Numbered from the stretch's first letter, positions 1 through 8,519 are shown. The stretch: 64,000 bases of DNA from Nostoc sp. UHCC 0870 (GCF_022063185.1 NZ_CP091913.1:5991141-6055140); one strand, 5' to 3'. Notes: generated by a model from the letters alone, not told the origin. Program-made: numbers and translations.

Positions 1-470
1 CCAACCAAACTAAAAGTATTGCCTAGCATTTGAGCAACGGTTTGTCCAAAAGCTTGATTGACAGTATTCACATCATTGAGCAACCGACTCATTAAATCGC
101 CAGCTTCACTGCGGTCAAAAAAGCTGAGTGGTAGACTCTGGATTTTGAGGAAAATATCTTGTCTCAGTTGCGCCAGCAATCGTTGCATAATCCAGCCGAC
201 GCGAATAATTTGACCCCGGATTGCCCAGATACCAAATCCATAGATTAAACCTAGTAGTCCTAATAGTCGCAGCAACCCCTGCAAATTTCCTTTTGCTATG
301 AGGTTATCAACTGACCAACCTAGCAAGAATGGCCCAATCGCTTGGGTAGAAGCACCGATTAAGACTAATGTCAGTGCTACGGGAATTTCTTTACGAAAGG
401 GGCGCAAGTATCCTAAGAAACGCCGGATGGTGGAAAGTTTTTGAGTTTCCTCTTGCTCAGATGCAATCAC
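1..470 (-). CDS. ABC exporter subunit, N-terminal part (cut by window edge)
   Basis: This is the first part of an ABC transporter with fused membrane and ATPase domains; the ATPase half lies outside the window. Reverse translation from a GTG start at 468-470 gives VIASEQEETQKLSTIRRFLG, then hydrophobic helices, then the typical coupling-helix text LPLSFFDRSEAGDLMSRLLND of type IV exporters. An AGGGG ribosome site lies 9 bases before the GTG. The next gene on the same strand (553-2379) is a second exporter half, so the two probably form a heterodimer that pumps lipids, peptides or drugs out. The substrate cannot be told from sequence. Confidence 0.85.
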   Translation of the reverse strand, partial: MIASEQEETQKLSTIRRFLGYLRPFRKEIPVALTLVLIGASTQAIGPFLLGWSVDNLIAKGNLQGLLRLLGLLGLIYGFGIWAIRGQIIRVGWIMQRLLAQLRQDIFLKIQSLPLSFFDRSEAGDLMSRLLNDVNTVNQAFGQTVAQMLGNTFSLV

Positions 471-501
471 TAGAATTTACCCCTTAGTCATTAGTAGTTT
501 T

Positions 502-577
502 TCCCCCATACCCCCATACCCCTACACCCCTATCCCCTACACCCCTACACCCCTACACCCTCACACCCCTATCCCCT
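502..577. repeat. C-rich low-complexity tract (CCCCTACA-like units)
   Basis: A run of CCCCATA, CCCCTACA and CCCCTAT units separates the two ABC genes. It enters the end of the downstream exporter gene, so the last residues of that protein (GDRGVRV) are encoded by repeat DNA. Similar tracts occur near 3085-3120 and 58400-58610. Confidence 0.8.
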
Positions 578-2379
578 TGTTTCTTAACTTGAGATTCTAA
601 AATCGCACCGTAGAGTGGGCTGGTTTGCATTAATTCCTCGTGAGTGCCTTGGGCTGCTAATCGTCCTTGATCTATCAGAAAAATGCGATCAGCATTTTTG
701 ACGGTACTAATCCGTTGAGCCACAACAAAAGTTACACAAGCTTTTTGGCGCATCATGTCATCTAATGCGGCTTGAATTTCGGCAGCCGTTTTCGCATCCA
801 CGGCTGAGGTACTGTCATCCAAAATCAGAATACTATAATCTGTGAGTAAAGTCCGAGCGATCGCAATCCGTTGTTTTTGTCCACCAGATAACCCAACGCC
901 CCGTTCACCCACAATCGTCTCATAACCATCGGGTAGACTGGTAATGAAATCATGGATTTGGGCAGTTTTGGCTACCTCAATCACCTCCTCTAGTAGTGCC
1001 TTGGGTTTGGCGTAAGCGATATTCTCACGCAGAGTACCAGAAAATAATGTAGTTTCCTGAAATACGATACCGATGTGTGTTCTCAAACTTTTCAGTGTAA
1101 AATCTCGCACATCCCGCCCATCAATGCGAATCGCGCCTCTGGTGACATCATAAAAGCGAGGAATCAGGTTCATAATCGTACTTTTGCCAGAACCTGTCAT
1201 CCCTAACACGGCAATTAGCTCTTTGGGCTTAGTTTCAAAAGATACATTCTTCAGGATTTCGGTAGTTGCGCCAGGATAGCGAAAGGAGACATTTTCAAAT
1301 GTGATTCTGCCGCCACAGGTATCAAAGGCGATCGCATCGGGGCGATCGCGAATATCGATTGTGGCATCTACCACCTCATAGATGCGTGCAGCTGAAGCTG
1401 CTGCTTGGGCGATCGCAGGTGCAGCAAAGCCTATCAGCAAAATTGGTTGGAAAATCAATACTAGATAGGAGTTAAACGCCACTAGTTCGCCAATGGAAAA
1501 GCTGTCCCTAATGATTTGCGCTCCTCCGTAGCCAAACACCGCCAGCGTCACCAAATTACTCAGCAAGAAGATAAACGGGAATGTACTACGGATGGCACGA
1601 ATTGTCTTCATGTTAGCCGTGACTAATTCATCATTGAGGCTGGTATAACGCGACTTTTCTGCCGATTCCCGCACGAAAGCTTTTACGACCCTGATACCAA
1701 TGAGATTCTCTTGCAATACAGCATTTAGCTCACTCAGTTTTTCTTGTACCTGTCGGAATATTTGGTCGTTACGGGTGACGAATCGCGCCATTAACCATGC
1801 GGATAAGGGTACTACCGTCAAGGAAATTAACGCCAGTTCCCAATTCATCACCAGCAACAGTACCGCAATCGCCACCAATGTCACGACTCCACCGATGACT
1901 TGAATTAAACTAGTGCCAATAAAGGTGCGGATTTGCTCAATATCATTGGTGACGCGGGTTAATAGTTGCGAAGTCTGTGACTGGTCATGATAGCTAAAAC
2001 TGAGATTTTGAATCTTGCTGAAAATCTTGTTGCGTAGGTCATAGGCAACGCCTTGAGAAGCTGATTCTGCTAAATAACTTTGACCAAAGTTAAATACACC
2101 ACGAGCGATCGCTGCGGCTACCATCCACGCAGCACTGTATATAACTATCTGTAAATCTTGCTTGACAATGCCCTGATCTATTGCCCAGCGAAATAGTTGA
2201 GGAGTCACCGCATTTGTAACTGTCAAGAGCAGTAGACTGATCAAAGCCCCCAGCGAAATCAATCCGTAATTCCTCAAACTCCCTAGCACACGCCAGATTG
2301 CTTGCATTGACGAATTTTCCTGGGGTTCTGATGGTGAAACCACTGGAATTTCTCCCTCATGTGTTTTTAAAATTATCAC
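553..2379 (-). CDS. ABC exporter, fused transmembrane and ATP-binding domains
   Basis: This 608-residue protein is a type IV ABC exporter half-transporter. Residues about 25-330 hold the six-helix membrane domain, including the coupling motif NLSFSYHDQSQTSQLLTRVT. Residues about 365-600 hold the nucleotide-binding domain: Walker A GMTGSGKST, signature LSGGQKQR, Walker B ILILDD followed by STSAVD, and an H-loop region that reads VAQRIST, where the usual switch histidine is replaced by glutamine. That replacement is common in the degenerate site of heterodimeric exporters, which fits pairing with the upstream half-transporter at 1-470. The start is a GTG at 2379; a later ATG at residue 25 is possible. 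Confidence 0.9.
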   Translation of the reverse strand: MIILKTHEGEIPVVSPSEPQENSSMQAIWRVLGSLRNYGLISLGALISLLLLTVTNAVTPQLFRWAIDQGIVKQDLQIVIYSAAWMVAAAIARGVFNFGQSYLAESASQGVAYDLRNKIFSKIQNLSFSYHDQSQTSQLLTRVTNDIEQIRTFIGTSLIQVIGGVVTLVAIAVLLLVMNWELALISLTVVPLSAWLMARFVTRNDQIFRQVQEKLSELNAVLQENLIGIRVVKAFVRESAEKSRYTSLNDELVTANMKTIRAIRSTFPFIFLLSNLVTLAVFGYGGAQIIRDSFSIGELVAFNSYLVLIFQPILLIGFAAPAIAQAAASAARIYEVVDATIDIRDRPDAIAFDTCGGRITFENVSFRYPGATTEILKNVSFETKPKELIAVLGMTGSGKSTIMNLIPRFYDVTRGAIRIDGRDVRDFTLKSLRTHIGIVFQETTLFSGTLRENIAYAKPKALLEEVIEVAKTAQIHDFITSLPDGYETIVGERGVGLSGGQKQRIAIARTLLTDYSILILDDSTSAVDAKTAAEIQAALDDMMRQKACVTFVVAQRISTVKNADRIFLIDQGRLAAQGTHEELMQTSPLYGAILESQVKKQGDRGVRV

Positions 2380-2456
2380 CTACAAACGAGTTTAAAAGGC
2401 CAGAGGAACTGCTGGGGTAGTTTCTTAAAAGACTAAACGTGGCAGAATGGCTGCAC

Positions 2457-2798
2457 TTAATCCTGACTCCGAAAAGATGCTACCCGCACATGACCACCAT
2501 GTAAACCTTTGTGCAGGTTGGCTTCTTGCTGCATCATCTCTAGATGCTGCATTGCTTGACGAGCATGATGTAAAATTCGCTCTCCCGCCGAGGTCAAAAC
2601 TGCACCGTAACGACCTCTAGCAAATAAAGGTACACCTAGTTCTTCTTCTAAAGTAGCGATCGCATGACTAACTGCTGGTTGAGTAAGTTGTAATTCTAAA
2701 GCTGCTTCACTGAAATTGCCGCGCTCCGCTACTGCAACTACGGCGCGAAGTTGGGAAATTTTCATGGATAATTTATGAGGATAAATATTGGCAGGCAT
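2457..2798 (-). pseudogene. LysR-type regulator, truncated after the DNA-binding domain
   Basis: Only 113 residues remain of a family that is normally about 300 long. The winged helix-turn-helix is intact (MKISQLRAVVAVAERGNFSE, then QLTQPAVSHAIATLEEELGVPLF). The reading frame stops just after HVRVASFRS. On the DNA the expected continuation AA-ILP is still visible a few bases later (GCAGCCATTCTGCCACG) in a shifted frame, after which homology ends and the ABC transporter begins. The gene therefore looks broken by a small insertion plus a 3' deletion. The natural start is probably the methionine at residue 12 (2765). A DNA-binding fragment could still be made. Confidence 0.75.
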
Positions 2799-3131
2799 AC
2801 GAACGTATAAGTCTAGAGGTTCATATCTGTCTCTGGATTGAACAAATTTACAAGTATCAACAATATGACGAAATAACTCTGGTGATTGGTTATTAGTTAT
2901 TCTTCTAAATCCCCATTTCTTCTTACTAAATTTAGTTTCATCTTTTAAAGATATCCCACCAACTTAGTTAATTTTTTCACTCCCTAGCATGATTTTTCTA
3001 CCCAACTTTTGATATAAACGCAAGGCTAGATTAGTTTGTGGGATACTGACTAAATGTTCCTCAAAAATCGGTCTGACTTGAAAAAGGGGTGTAGGGGTGT
3101 AAGGGTATAGGGGTGTAAGGGAAAGACTTTT
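2799..3131. other. Intergenic region with a possible gene remnant
   Basis: No intact gene is seen. On the minus strand an open frame of about 38 codons ends at 2964 (text ...EEHLVSIPQTNLALRLYQKL...). It looks protein-like but has no start or ribosome site, and I cannot assign it to a family. The right end (3085-3120) is a repeat of GGGGTGTAGGG units. Confidence 0.4.
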
Positions 3132-3704
3132 TCATGTTTTCTTGTGTACGTAGGGTAATTTACTCAGGGGAGTAGCCAACCCGTCAATACTGACAATATT
3201 TTTCTGTTGTTGATACTCTTTGACTCCCTCTTCTCCTTTTTTATCCGCCCAATTGACTAGAGTTTGGCGTTGACCTTTATATTCATAAAGTGGTACACCA
3301 AACCCACAAGATGTCTGCACACGTTCCACATCAACAACGATAATCTGACGAGTTCCAGGAATTGGGGGAAACAATGAGTATAATAAATGCCAATCAGGGG
3401 AACTTGGTAAAATTGTTCTGCCCCGTCCATAGAGACGTAATATACAAGCAGGTTCTGCAAAGGCGCAAAACATTAAAGTAATCCGCCCGTTTTCTTCGAT
3501 ATGGGCTGAAGTTTCGTTACCACTACCTGTTAAATCTAGATAAGCTACCTGATGGGGAGAAATCAGGCGAAAACCATCTAATCCTTTAGGTGAGAGATTT
3601 ACATGACCATCAGGACTCAAGGGTGCAGAAGCAACAAAAAATATTTGTTGGGCTGCAATAAAGTCTTGCAGTTGTGCTGTAATACAGTCAAAAACTTTAG
3701 ACAT
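3132..3704 (-). CDS. Pyridoxamine 5'-phosphate oxidase-like FMN-binding protein
   Basis: The protein of about 190 residues has the split-barrel PNPOx-like fold: FIAAQQIFFVASAPLSPDGHVNLSPKG near the start, then HQVAYLDLTGSGNETSAHIEENGRITLMFCAF. Family members bind FMN or a related flavin; the substrate is unknown here. I place the start at ATG 3702-3704 (MSKVFDC) because the frame upstream runs into AATTCAAAATT tandem repeats. It stands alone between a truncated regulator and an inverted-repeat element. Confidence 0.75.
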   Translation of the reverse strand: MSKVFDCITAQLQDFIAAQQIFFVASAPLSPDGHVNLSPKGLDGFRLISPHQVAYLDLTGSGNETSAHIEENGRITLMFCAFAEPACILRLYGRGRTILPSSPDWHLLYSLFPPIPGTRQIIVVDVERVQTSCGFGVPLYEYKGQRQTLVNWADKKGEEGVKEYQQQKNIVSIDGLATPLSKLPYVHKKT

Positions 3705-3716
3705 AGACTTTAACAA

Positions 3717-3747
3717 TTCAAAATTCAAAATTCAAAATTCAAAATTA
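3717..3747. repeat. Short tandem repeat, TTCAAAA units
   Basis: Three to four copies of the TTCAAAATTCAAAA unit. The same family recurs at about 24925-24957, 27341-27357, 51507-51543 and 53465-53497, always between genes. Confidence 0.85.
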
Positions 3748-3756
3748 AATCCAAAG

Positions 3757-3990
3757 AACCCCACCCCCAACCCCTCCCCGTTCACGGGGCTACGGTGTAT
3801 ACACAAGTTATCGAATCACAATCAGTCCTCTGTTTACCCCACCCTAACCCTCCCCTTGGAAATGGGAGGGAACTAGATTTTCCGGTTTCCCCCCTTTCCA
3901 AGGGGGGATTAAGGGGGGTAATTCGACTTGTGTGTACACGGTAGGTTCACGGGGAGGGGAGACAAAGCGTAGCTGTGGCGGGGTGGGGTT
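3757..3990. mobile_element. MITE-like nested inverted-repeat element
   Basis: The ends mirror each other (AACCCCACCCC at left, GGGGTGGGGTT at right). Inside lie further mirrored pairs: CTACGGTGTATACACAAGTT against CTTGTGTGTACACGGTAG, and GGAAATGGGAGGG / CCAAGGGGGGATTAAGGGGG blocks. It encodes no protein. This looks like a non-autonomous element or a composite of repeats; I saw no clear target duplication. Confidence 0.55.
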
Positions 3991-4139
3991 GAATGACTAT
4001 TGGAAGCATAACTAATTATTTGAACCTGATCTGATGCAGTTAAGTCTGATGGCGAAGTTAGCACTATACATTTTTCCGCTAGCATTCTATCAGGCGCAAG
4101 AAAAAATCTGGATTTACTCCACAGGGTTAGCTATCTATC

Positions 4140-5132
4140 ATGACTAGTATCACCAAAACTCAGAAAAAGGGCAAGTCTTTACCTCCAAAGCTTATCATTG
4201 GCATGGGTAAATTTGTGTGGACAACCCTTTGGCAGATAATGATGTCAAAACTTGCTCCCCGGAATCAATCAGGAGAATATATTCGCCCTAGTAGCGAATT
4301 TAGAAATTTTATCAAAACCGGGGAAGATAGCCCCTATCCACCAGCAACCGGACGTTATACCCTTTATGTAGGTATGGGTTGTCCTTGGGCGCACCGCACC
4401 TTAGTAGTTCGGGCGTTGAAAGGATTAGAAACTGTGATATCAATATCGGTGGTTTCTCCTTCTGCGAAAACGGGCGGCTGGGTATTCGACACTCCCGAAG
4501 AAAATTGCTCTACTCTAGCGGAGTTATATGCTCTTGCGAAACCTGGTTACAGTGGACGCTCTACAGTGCCGGTATTATGGGACAAACAAACAAAGACTAT
4601 TGTGAATAATGAGAGTGCAGATATTATTGTGATGCTGAACTCGGAATTTAATGAGTTTGCTTTAAATCCCACACTGAATCTCTACCCAGAGGAGTTAAAA
4701 CAGCAGATTGACTCTTGGAATGAGAAGATTTACACCTATGTCAACAATGGCGTATATCGTTGTGGTTTTGCTCAGACACAAGAGGCTTACAACAAAGCTT
4801 GTGATCAGCTATTCACAACTCTAGATGAGATTGAGGCTGCATTGGCTCATAGTAAATATCTCTGCAAAGATGATGTCACTTTAGCAGATGTGCGGCTGTT
4901 CACTACGTTGTTCCGGTTTGATATTGTCTATTATGGTTTGTTTAAGTGTAACTGCCGTAGAATCAAGGATTATGAGCATTTGAGTGTCTATTTACGTAAC
5001 TTATATCAGCTAAAAGGTGTTGCTGATACTTGTGATTTAGACAGTATAAAGCGAGATTACTACGGCAATCTTTTTCCCCTCAATCCCAGTGGAATTATTC
5101 CCTCTGGGCCTGATATGTCTTATTTGAATTAG
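4140..5132 (+). CDS. Glutathionyl-hydroquinone reductase (GST Xi class)
   Basis: This 330-residue protein matches the YqjG/Xi-class glutathione S-transferase-like reductases, which use glutathione to reduce glutathionyl-hydroquinones. The catalytic motif GMGCPWAHR (about residues 78-86) has the nucleophilic cysteine. The thioredoxin-like half continues to STVPVLWD and NNESADIIVML; the helical C-terminal domain carries FTTLFRFDIVYYGLFKCN, a hallmark of this class. It is a stand-alone gene, with no operon partner. Confidence 0.88.
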   Translation: MTSITKTQKKGKSLPPKLIIGMGKFVWTTLWQIMMSKLAPRNQSGEYIRPSSEFRNFIKTGEDSPYPPATGRYTLYVGMGCPWAHRTLVVRALKGLETVISISVVSPSAKTGGWVFDTPEENCSTLAELYALAKPGYSGRSTVPVLWDKQTKTIVNNESADIIVMLNSEFNEFALNPTLNLYPEELKQQIDSWNEKIYTYVNNGVYRCGFAQTQEAYNKACDQLFTTLDEIEAALAHSKYLCKDDVTLADVRLFTTLFRFDIVYYGLFKCNCRRIKDYEHLSVYLRNLYQLKGVADTCDLDSIKRDYYGNLFPLNPSGIIPSGPDMSYLN

Positions 5133-5160
5133 ACGCATGAGGGTTTTAGGAAAAAAGTTG

Positions 5161-6012
5161 TCAGTCATAATTTTGACAACAACTTAAAAGCTTTTCTTTG
5201 ATCAGCGATCGCACATTGTCTGGCGATACAATCACACAATCGGGGGTATATTGCATGATTTCCCGAATAAACCAAAATGTATTAGGTACACGCCTCACAA
5301 CTCGCCGCACTCGTTGTTTGTCTGGTAGCCACTCATTGAAAATATCTTGGGGTTTGGCTTGATAAGCAAAAGCTAAGTTATTTAATAAGTGCATTTCCAC
5401 TTCGATTTGGTCTAAGTGCGATCGCCATTCACCGTCAATTTGCGTAACGGCAGCATCTAGTATGCGGTCTAAACGAAAACACCAATTATGGGTAAGTTCT
5501 GGGATATCCAAGTTTCCTGCTGTCTCCTCACACCAGCAATCAAGATACTCTCGCTTTTCGTGGGGGGTAATTTTGGCATAACGCACTGTAAAATTAAATA
5601 CTCGTTCGGCTGCATCTTGATAGGAAAGTTGAAAGGGTTGTTCACGGAGAATATAGCGGTCTATTTGTACCCGCCAAGCTGGGGGCGTGTTCCCTAGGAA
5701 GGCTTGAATTTCGTTCCGCAGTGGGGTTGATAATTCGCCGCGTTCTAGTAATAATTCAGCAATAATTTGTGCTTGTTCAACTTGTCCAATATCGGTTAAA
5801 GCACCAATACACCGATGTAAGGCGCGGATGCGCGATTCTTGCCAATCATTATTTTTACCAATGATTAACTGACGTTGTGCGATCGCTTTGATGAGTTTGG
5901 AGATATTGGGATCATCTCCCCACATCATACCGAACTCACGCGCGATCGCTTCTAGTTCGGCTTTATCTCGTTCTGTTACCGACAGGGTTATAGACTGACC
6001 TTTACGACTCAT
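5161..6012 (-). CDS. WYL-domain transcription regulator of the CRISPR-Cas locus
   Basis: The 283-residue protein begins with a ribbon-helix-helix-like segment (SITLSVTERDKAELEAIARE ... ISKLIKAIA, residues 6-45) and then has WYL-type ligand-sensing text (FNFTVRYAKITPHEKREYLDCWCEE, then a basic VRRVVRRVPNTFWFIREIM segment). A homologue of this arrangement beside the Synechocystis type I-D locus (Sll7009) represses that locus. Here the gene is divergent from cas3 across a 99-bp region holding two copies of ACGGACACT, so autoregulation and repression of cas3 are likely. The ligand is unknown; nucleic acid binding has been shown for some WYL proteins. Confidence 0.8.
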   Translation of the reverse strand: MSRKGQSITLSVTERDKAELEAIAREFGMMWGDDPNISKLIKAIAQRQLIIGKNNDWQESRIRALHRCIGALTDIGQVEQAQIIAELLLERGELSTPLRNEIQAFLGNTPPAWRVQIDRYILREQPFQLSYQDAAERVFNFTVRYAKITPHEKREYLDCWCEETAGNLDIPELTHNWCFRLDRILDAAVTQIDGEWRSHLDQIEVEMHLLNNLAFAYQAKPQDIFNEWLPDKQRVRRVVRRVPNTFWFIREIMQYTPDCVIVSPDNVRSLIKEKLLSCCQNYD

Positions 6013-6111
6013 GAAAGTATACGGACACTTTTATACTTATTTATCTTGCCAACTTTTATTTTGCGTGCCAATATAGTTTTTAACAACCAGTTACGGACAC
6101 TATTTAAGTTT
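6013..6111. promoter_or_regulatory. Divergent promoter region with paired ACGGACACT operators
   Basis: The nonamer ACGGACACT occurs at 6021-6029 and 6093-6101 in the same orientation, each followed by an AT-rich segment (TTTTATACTTAT and ATTTAAGTTTAT). One copy sits just ahead of the WYL gene start and the other about 10 bases ahead of the cas3 start. The starts are 72 bp apart, about seven helical turns, which suits a dimeric repressor that loops or co-occupies both sites. Confidence 0.55.
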
Positions 6112-8328
6112 ATGTCCGAAAATTACAAAATCACTCTCAAACCCGTTTATTCCCAAACAGTCCCCACACCTGATGGGGTGCAAATACCTAAAGATTGGTC
6201 ACTATCTTGGCATCAAGTCGCTACCTTAGAAGCACTACGCAATCCCAATATTGACGTAGTATTCAACACTGCTATGACAGGCGACGGTAAAAGTCTCGCC
6301 GGATACCTGGATATTTTGCAAAGACACTCTCCGGTTTTAGGGCTATATCCCACAAACGAACTCGCCAGAGATCAAGAAAAACAAATTAGAGGATATATTG
6401 ATAAATTTCAGCCTGAACATAAACCGCGTGTTAATCGTTTAAGTGGACAAGAATTAGAAATTTATGCTGAAGAAGAAAACTTAAAAAAAGGAGTAGCTTT
6501 AGAAACTCGCGCTGGGCAATCTGAAATTTTGCTGACCAATCCTGATATTTTTCACTATCTACACTATGGGGCATATTTACTTTATAAAGATAATCCAGAT
6601 AAACTCTGGAACAGAATAGATAAGCATTTCAATGTCATTCTTTTTGATGAATTCCACGTATTCCAAGCACCACAAATCGCCAGTGTAATCAACACAATGC
6701 TATTGATTCGTCACACCAACAGAAGTAAAAAGTTTTTATTTCTTTCTGCTACACCAAATCCGCAATTAATTGAGAGACTTAAATTAGTAGGTTTTCGCTG
6801 CCATGAAATCAACCCACTTGAAGAGGATAAATATCAATTTACTGATAATCTTACTAAATCTGAGCATCTAAAAACCCAATCTTGGCGAAAAGTTGTAGGG
6901 AAAATATCATTGCAGTTTATCTGTTTAGAATCTAAGCCTAAAGCTTCTGAAACTTGGTTAAAAGATAATGCAGCATTGATTTTAGATCATTTACAAAAGT
7001 ATCCAGGTAGCAAAGGTGCAATTATTCTTAGTTCTATTGCTGCTGTGAAACGATTAAAGGATTTTTTTACACCTTTTCTCCAGCCGTATAATTTCACAGT
7101 TGAAGAAAATACTGGTTTATCTGGAAAAAAAAGTAAAGAAGAATCGTTAAATGCTGATTTAGTTTTGGGAACTAGCACTATTGATGTGGGTGTTGATTTC
7201 ACAATCAATTTCTTGTTTTTTGAATCAGCCGATGCAGGTAATTTTATCCAGCGTTTAGGGAGACTAGGAAGACATGATGCTTATGAACGTAACGGACAGC
7301 AGATTAATTTTACTAACTTTACTGCTTATGCACTTGTCCCTGAATTTTTGGTGAAAAGGCTTTTTGAAAAAGATGAGAAGGATGAAGCACCACCATTGAA
7401 GTCAGGCGAAGTTTATGAACGTCCATTTTTTCATGATCAAATTAGGGATAAATACCGCAAAATTAATGATTTTACAGGCTATTACTTTAAATGGGGTGTT
7501 GTTCAATCTATGCGACTGGTTCGACAGTTGGGACATCCTAATATTAGACAGCAATATGCAGCAGGTAGTCAGGAAGCACTAAAGAAAGATTGTGAGATAG
7601 TTTTCAGCACTGATAAAAGACAAGCCAATCTTAAAGCAGCTTTTGTCCGTAGCAAAGAATGGGAAGAAAAATGGCACAAACTTTCAGGAACAGATAAGGG
7701 AAATCCGATTTTAGAGGAGGCTGTGAGTTTTCGGGGTAAGAGTCCTTTACTGTGTGGAATTTACGATAATACCGAGCAAAATGAGGCTGATAAGTTCAAA
7801 ACCTACGATTTACCAGGAATTCTCAGCAACTTGGAAATTGAACCGATGAAGGGGACAGAATTTGAACGGTTGCGACAAGTAACAGCAGAACGCGCAGATA
7901 CAACTATTCCCAAAGGCAGATTTAAAAACTGTCTAGGATTTATGAAATTACTTCGTTATCGAGAAGAAAGACTAGATTGGAAATTTACTTATCCTGGAGA
8001 CTTGAAACCCTTTGCTGATACTTGGGATGTCCAGGTGTTGTTGGGTATTCAGGTTTGGCAACCTGCAAACTATTGGATTAGTGAAATTAACAAGCAATTG
8101 AAGAAACAGGCATTAGTTAGTTATCTGCTGCCTTTTCCCTTAGAGAGAGTACGTCAGCAAGGACGATTGCCAATGCACTTTCAGATTTACCCAATTAGTG
8201 ACCAATATAGTGTTCTAGACAATACACCACCATACTGTATTGCCTTTGGGCAGTCTGCACTATTGCTAGACACCTTGACACATTGGTTTAAGAGTAAAGG
8301 GGATGAGATATGGATAACGCCGTGTTGA
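6112..8328 (+). CDS. cas3: CRISPR-associated helicase Cas3 (type I-D)
   Basis: This superfamily 2 helicase unwinds target DNA after Cascade binding. In type I-D the HD nuclease is carried by Cas10d instead. Motifs: Walker A NTAMTGDGKS (about residue 52), DEFH (about 179), LSATPN (about 211), GTSTIDVGVDF (about 350) and QRLGRLGRH (about 380). No HD domain is present. I choose ATG 6112 (MSENYKITL); the frame extends 22 codons upstream only to a TTG inside the operator region. The stop codon falls inside the first repeat of the degenerate CRISPR unit at 8324-8432. Confidence 0.93.
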   Translation: MSENYKITLKPVYSQTVPTPDGVQIPKDWSLSWHQVATLEALRNPNIDVVFNTAMTGDGKSLAGYLDILQRHSPVLGLYPTNELARDQEKQIRGYIDKFQPEHKPRVNRLSGQELEIYAEEENLKKGVALETRAGQSEILLTNPDIFHYLHYGAYLLYKDNPDKLWNRIDKHFNVILFDEFHVFQAPQIASVINTMLLIRHTNRSKKFLFLSATPNPQLIERLKLVGFRCHEINPLEEDKYQFTDNLTKSEHLKTQSWRKVVGKISLQFICLESKPKASETWLKDNAALILDHLQKYPGSKGAIILSSIAAVKRLKDFFTPFLQPYNFTVEENTGLSGKKSKEESLNADLVLGTSTIDVGVDFTINFLFFESADAGNFIQRLGRLGRHDAYERNGQQINFTNFTAYALVPEFLVKRLFEKDEKDEAPPLKSGEVYERPFFHDQIRDKYRKINDFTGYYFKWGVVQSMRLVRQLGHPNIRQQYAAGSQEALKKDCEIVFSTDKRQANLKAAFVRSKEWEEKWHKLSGTDKGNPILEEAVSFRGKSPLLCGIYDNTEQNEADKFKTYDLPGILSNLEIEPMKGTEFERLRQVTAERADTTIPKGRFKNCLGFMKLLRYREERLDWKFTYPGDLKPFADTWDVQVLLGIQVWQPANYWISEINKQLKKQALVSYLLPFPLERVRQQGRLPMHFQIYPISDQYSVLDNTPPYCIAFGQSALLLDTLTHWFKSKGDEIWITPC

Positions 8329-8432
8329 GATCCCTAATAGGGATTCGCTGCTTTGTCAGCAGGGTGGGTTCAGTATCAGTGAATTATGAGTCTGTGTTTC
8401 AATCCCTAAGAAGGGATTATTTAAAGACCCCA
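8324..8432 (-). ncRNA. Degenerate mini-CRISPR: CreA/CreR-like guide RNA gene
   Basis: Two repeat-like units at 8324-8360 and 8396-8432 start exactly 72 bp apart, equal to the main array unit (37 + 35). Read on the minus strand, the leader-side unit ends in GGGATTGAAAC as the main repeat does (12-base identity, 24 of 37 ungapped), so the 5' handle ATTGAAAC is intact. Its stem AATCCCT/AGGGATT is a perfect 7-bp hairpin with an altered loop. The distal unit (22 of 37) keeps a perfect stem ATCCCT/AGGGAT but has lost the handle, as terminal repeats do. A TATAGT -10 box on the minus strand (8435-8440) could start transcription at about 8428. The 35-nt spacer is 8361-8395. Orientation is opposite to the cas operon. 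Confidence 0.8.
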
Positions 8433-8481
8433 CCACTATAAGATAGCACGAAAGAGGCATTCACAGTCGAATTTACTTATG

Positions 8482-8519
8482 GTTACAGAATCATTATTCA
8501 CAGATATTGTAGTGATAGA
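8482..8519 (+). promoter_or_regulatory. Self-target of the mini-CRISPR spacer, with GTT PAM, over a putative promoter
   Basis: GTT (8482-8484) is followed by a 35-nt stretch that agrees with the mini-CRISPR spacer at 21 of the first 25 positions and 23 of 35 overall. Mismatches among the first 25 are at 6, 11, 18 and 23; pairing collapses beyond 25. GTN is the established I-D PAM. The site overlaps a possible promoter facing right: -35 TTACAG (8483-8488), 16-base spacer, -10 TATTGT (8505-8510). Cascade bound here would block transcription of the genes from 8604 onward. Confidence 0.75.

Noticed and set aside
6093-6101. A second target of the mini-CRISPR spacer at the ACGGACACT site by cas3
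   Set aside because: It also follows GTT, but only 6 of the first 8 positions match and the rest do not. That is near chance level in a region this size.
8361-8519. The spacer/target match as a simple transcribed hairpin (inverted repeat) instead of guide and target
   Set aside because: The two arms could pair in one RNA, but this does not explain the exact 72-bp repeat spacing, the handle-bearing repeat, the spacer ending exactly at the repeat, or the GTT PAM. It remains an alternative to test.
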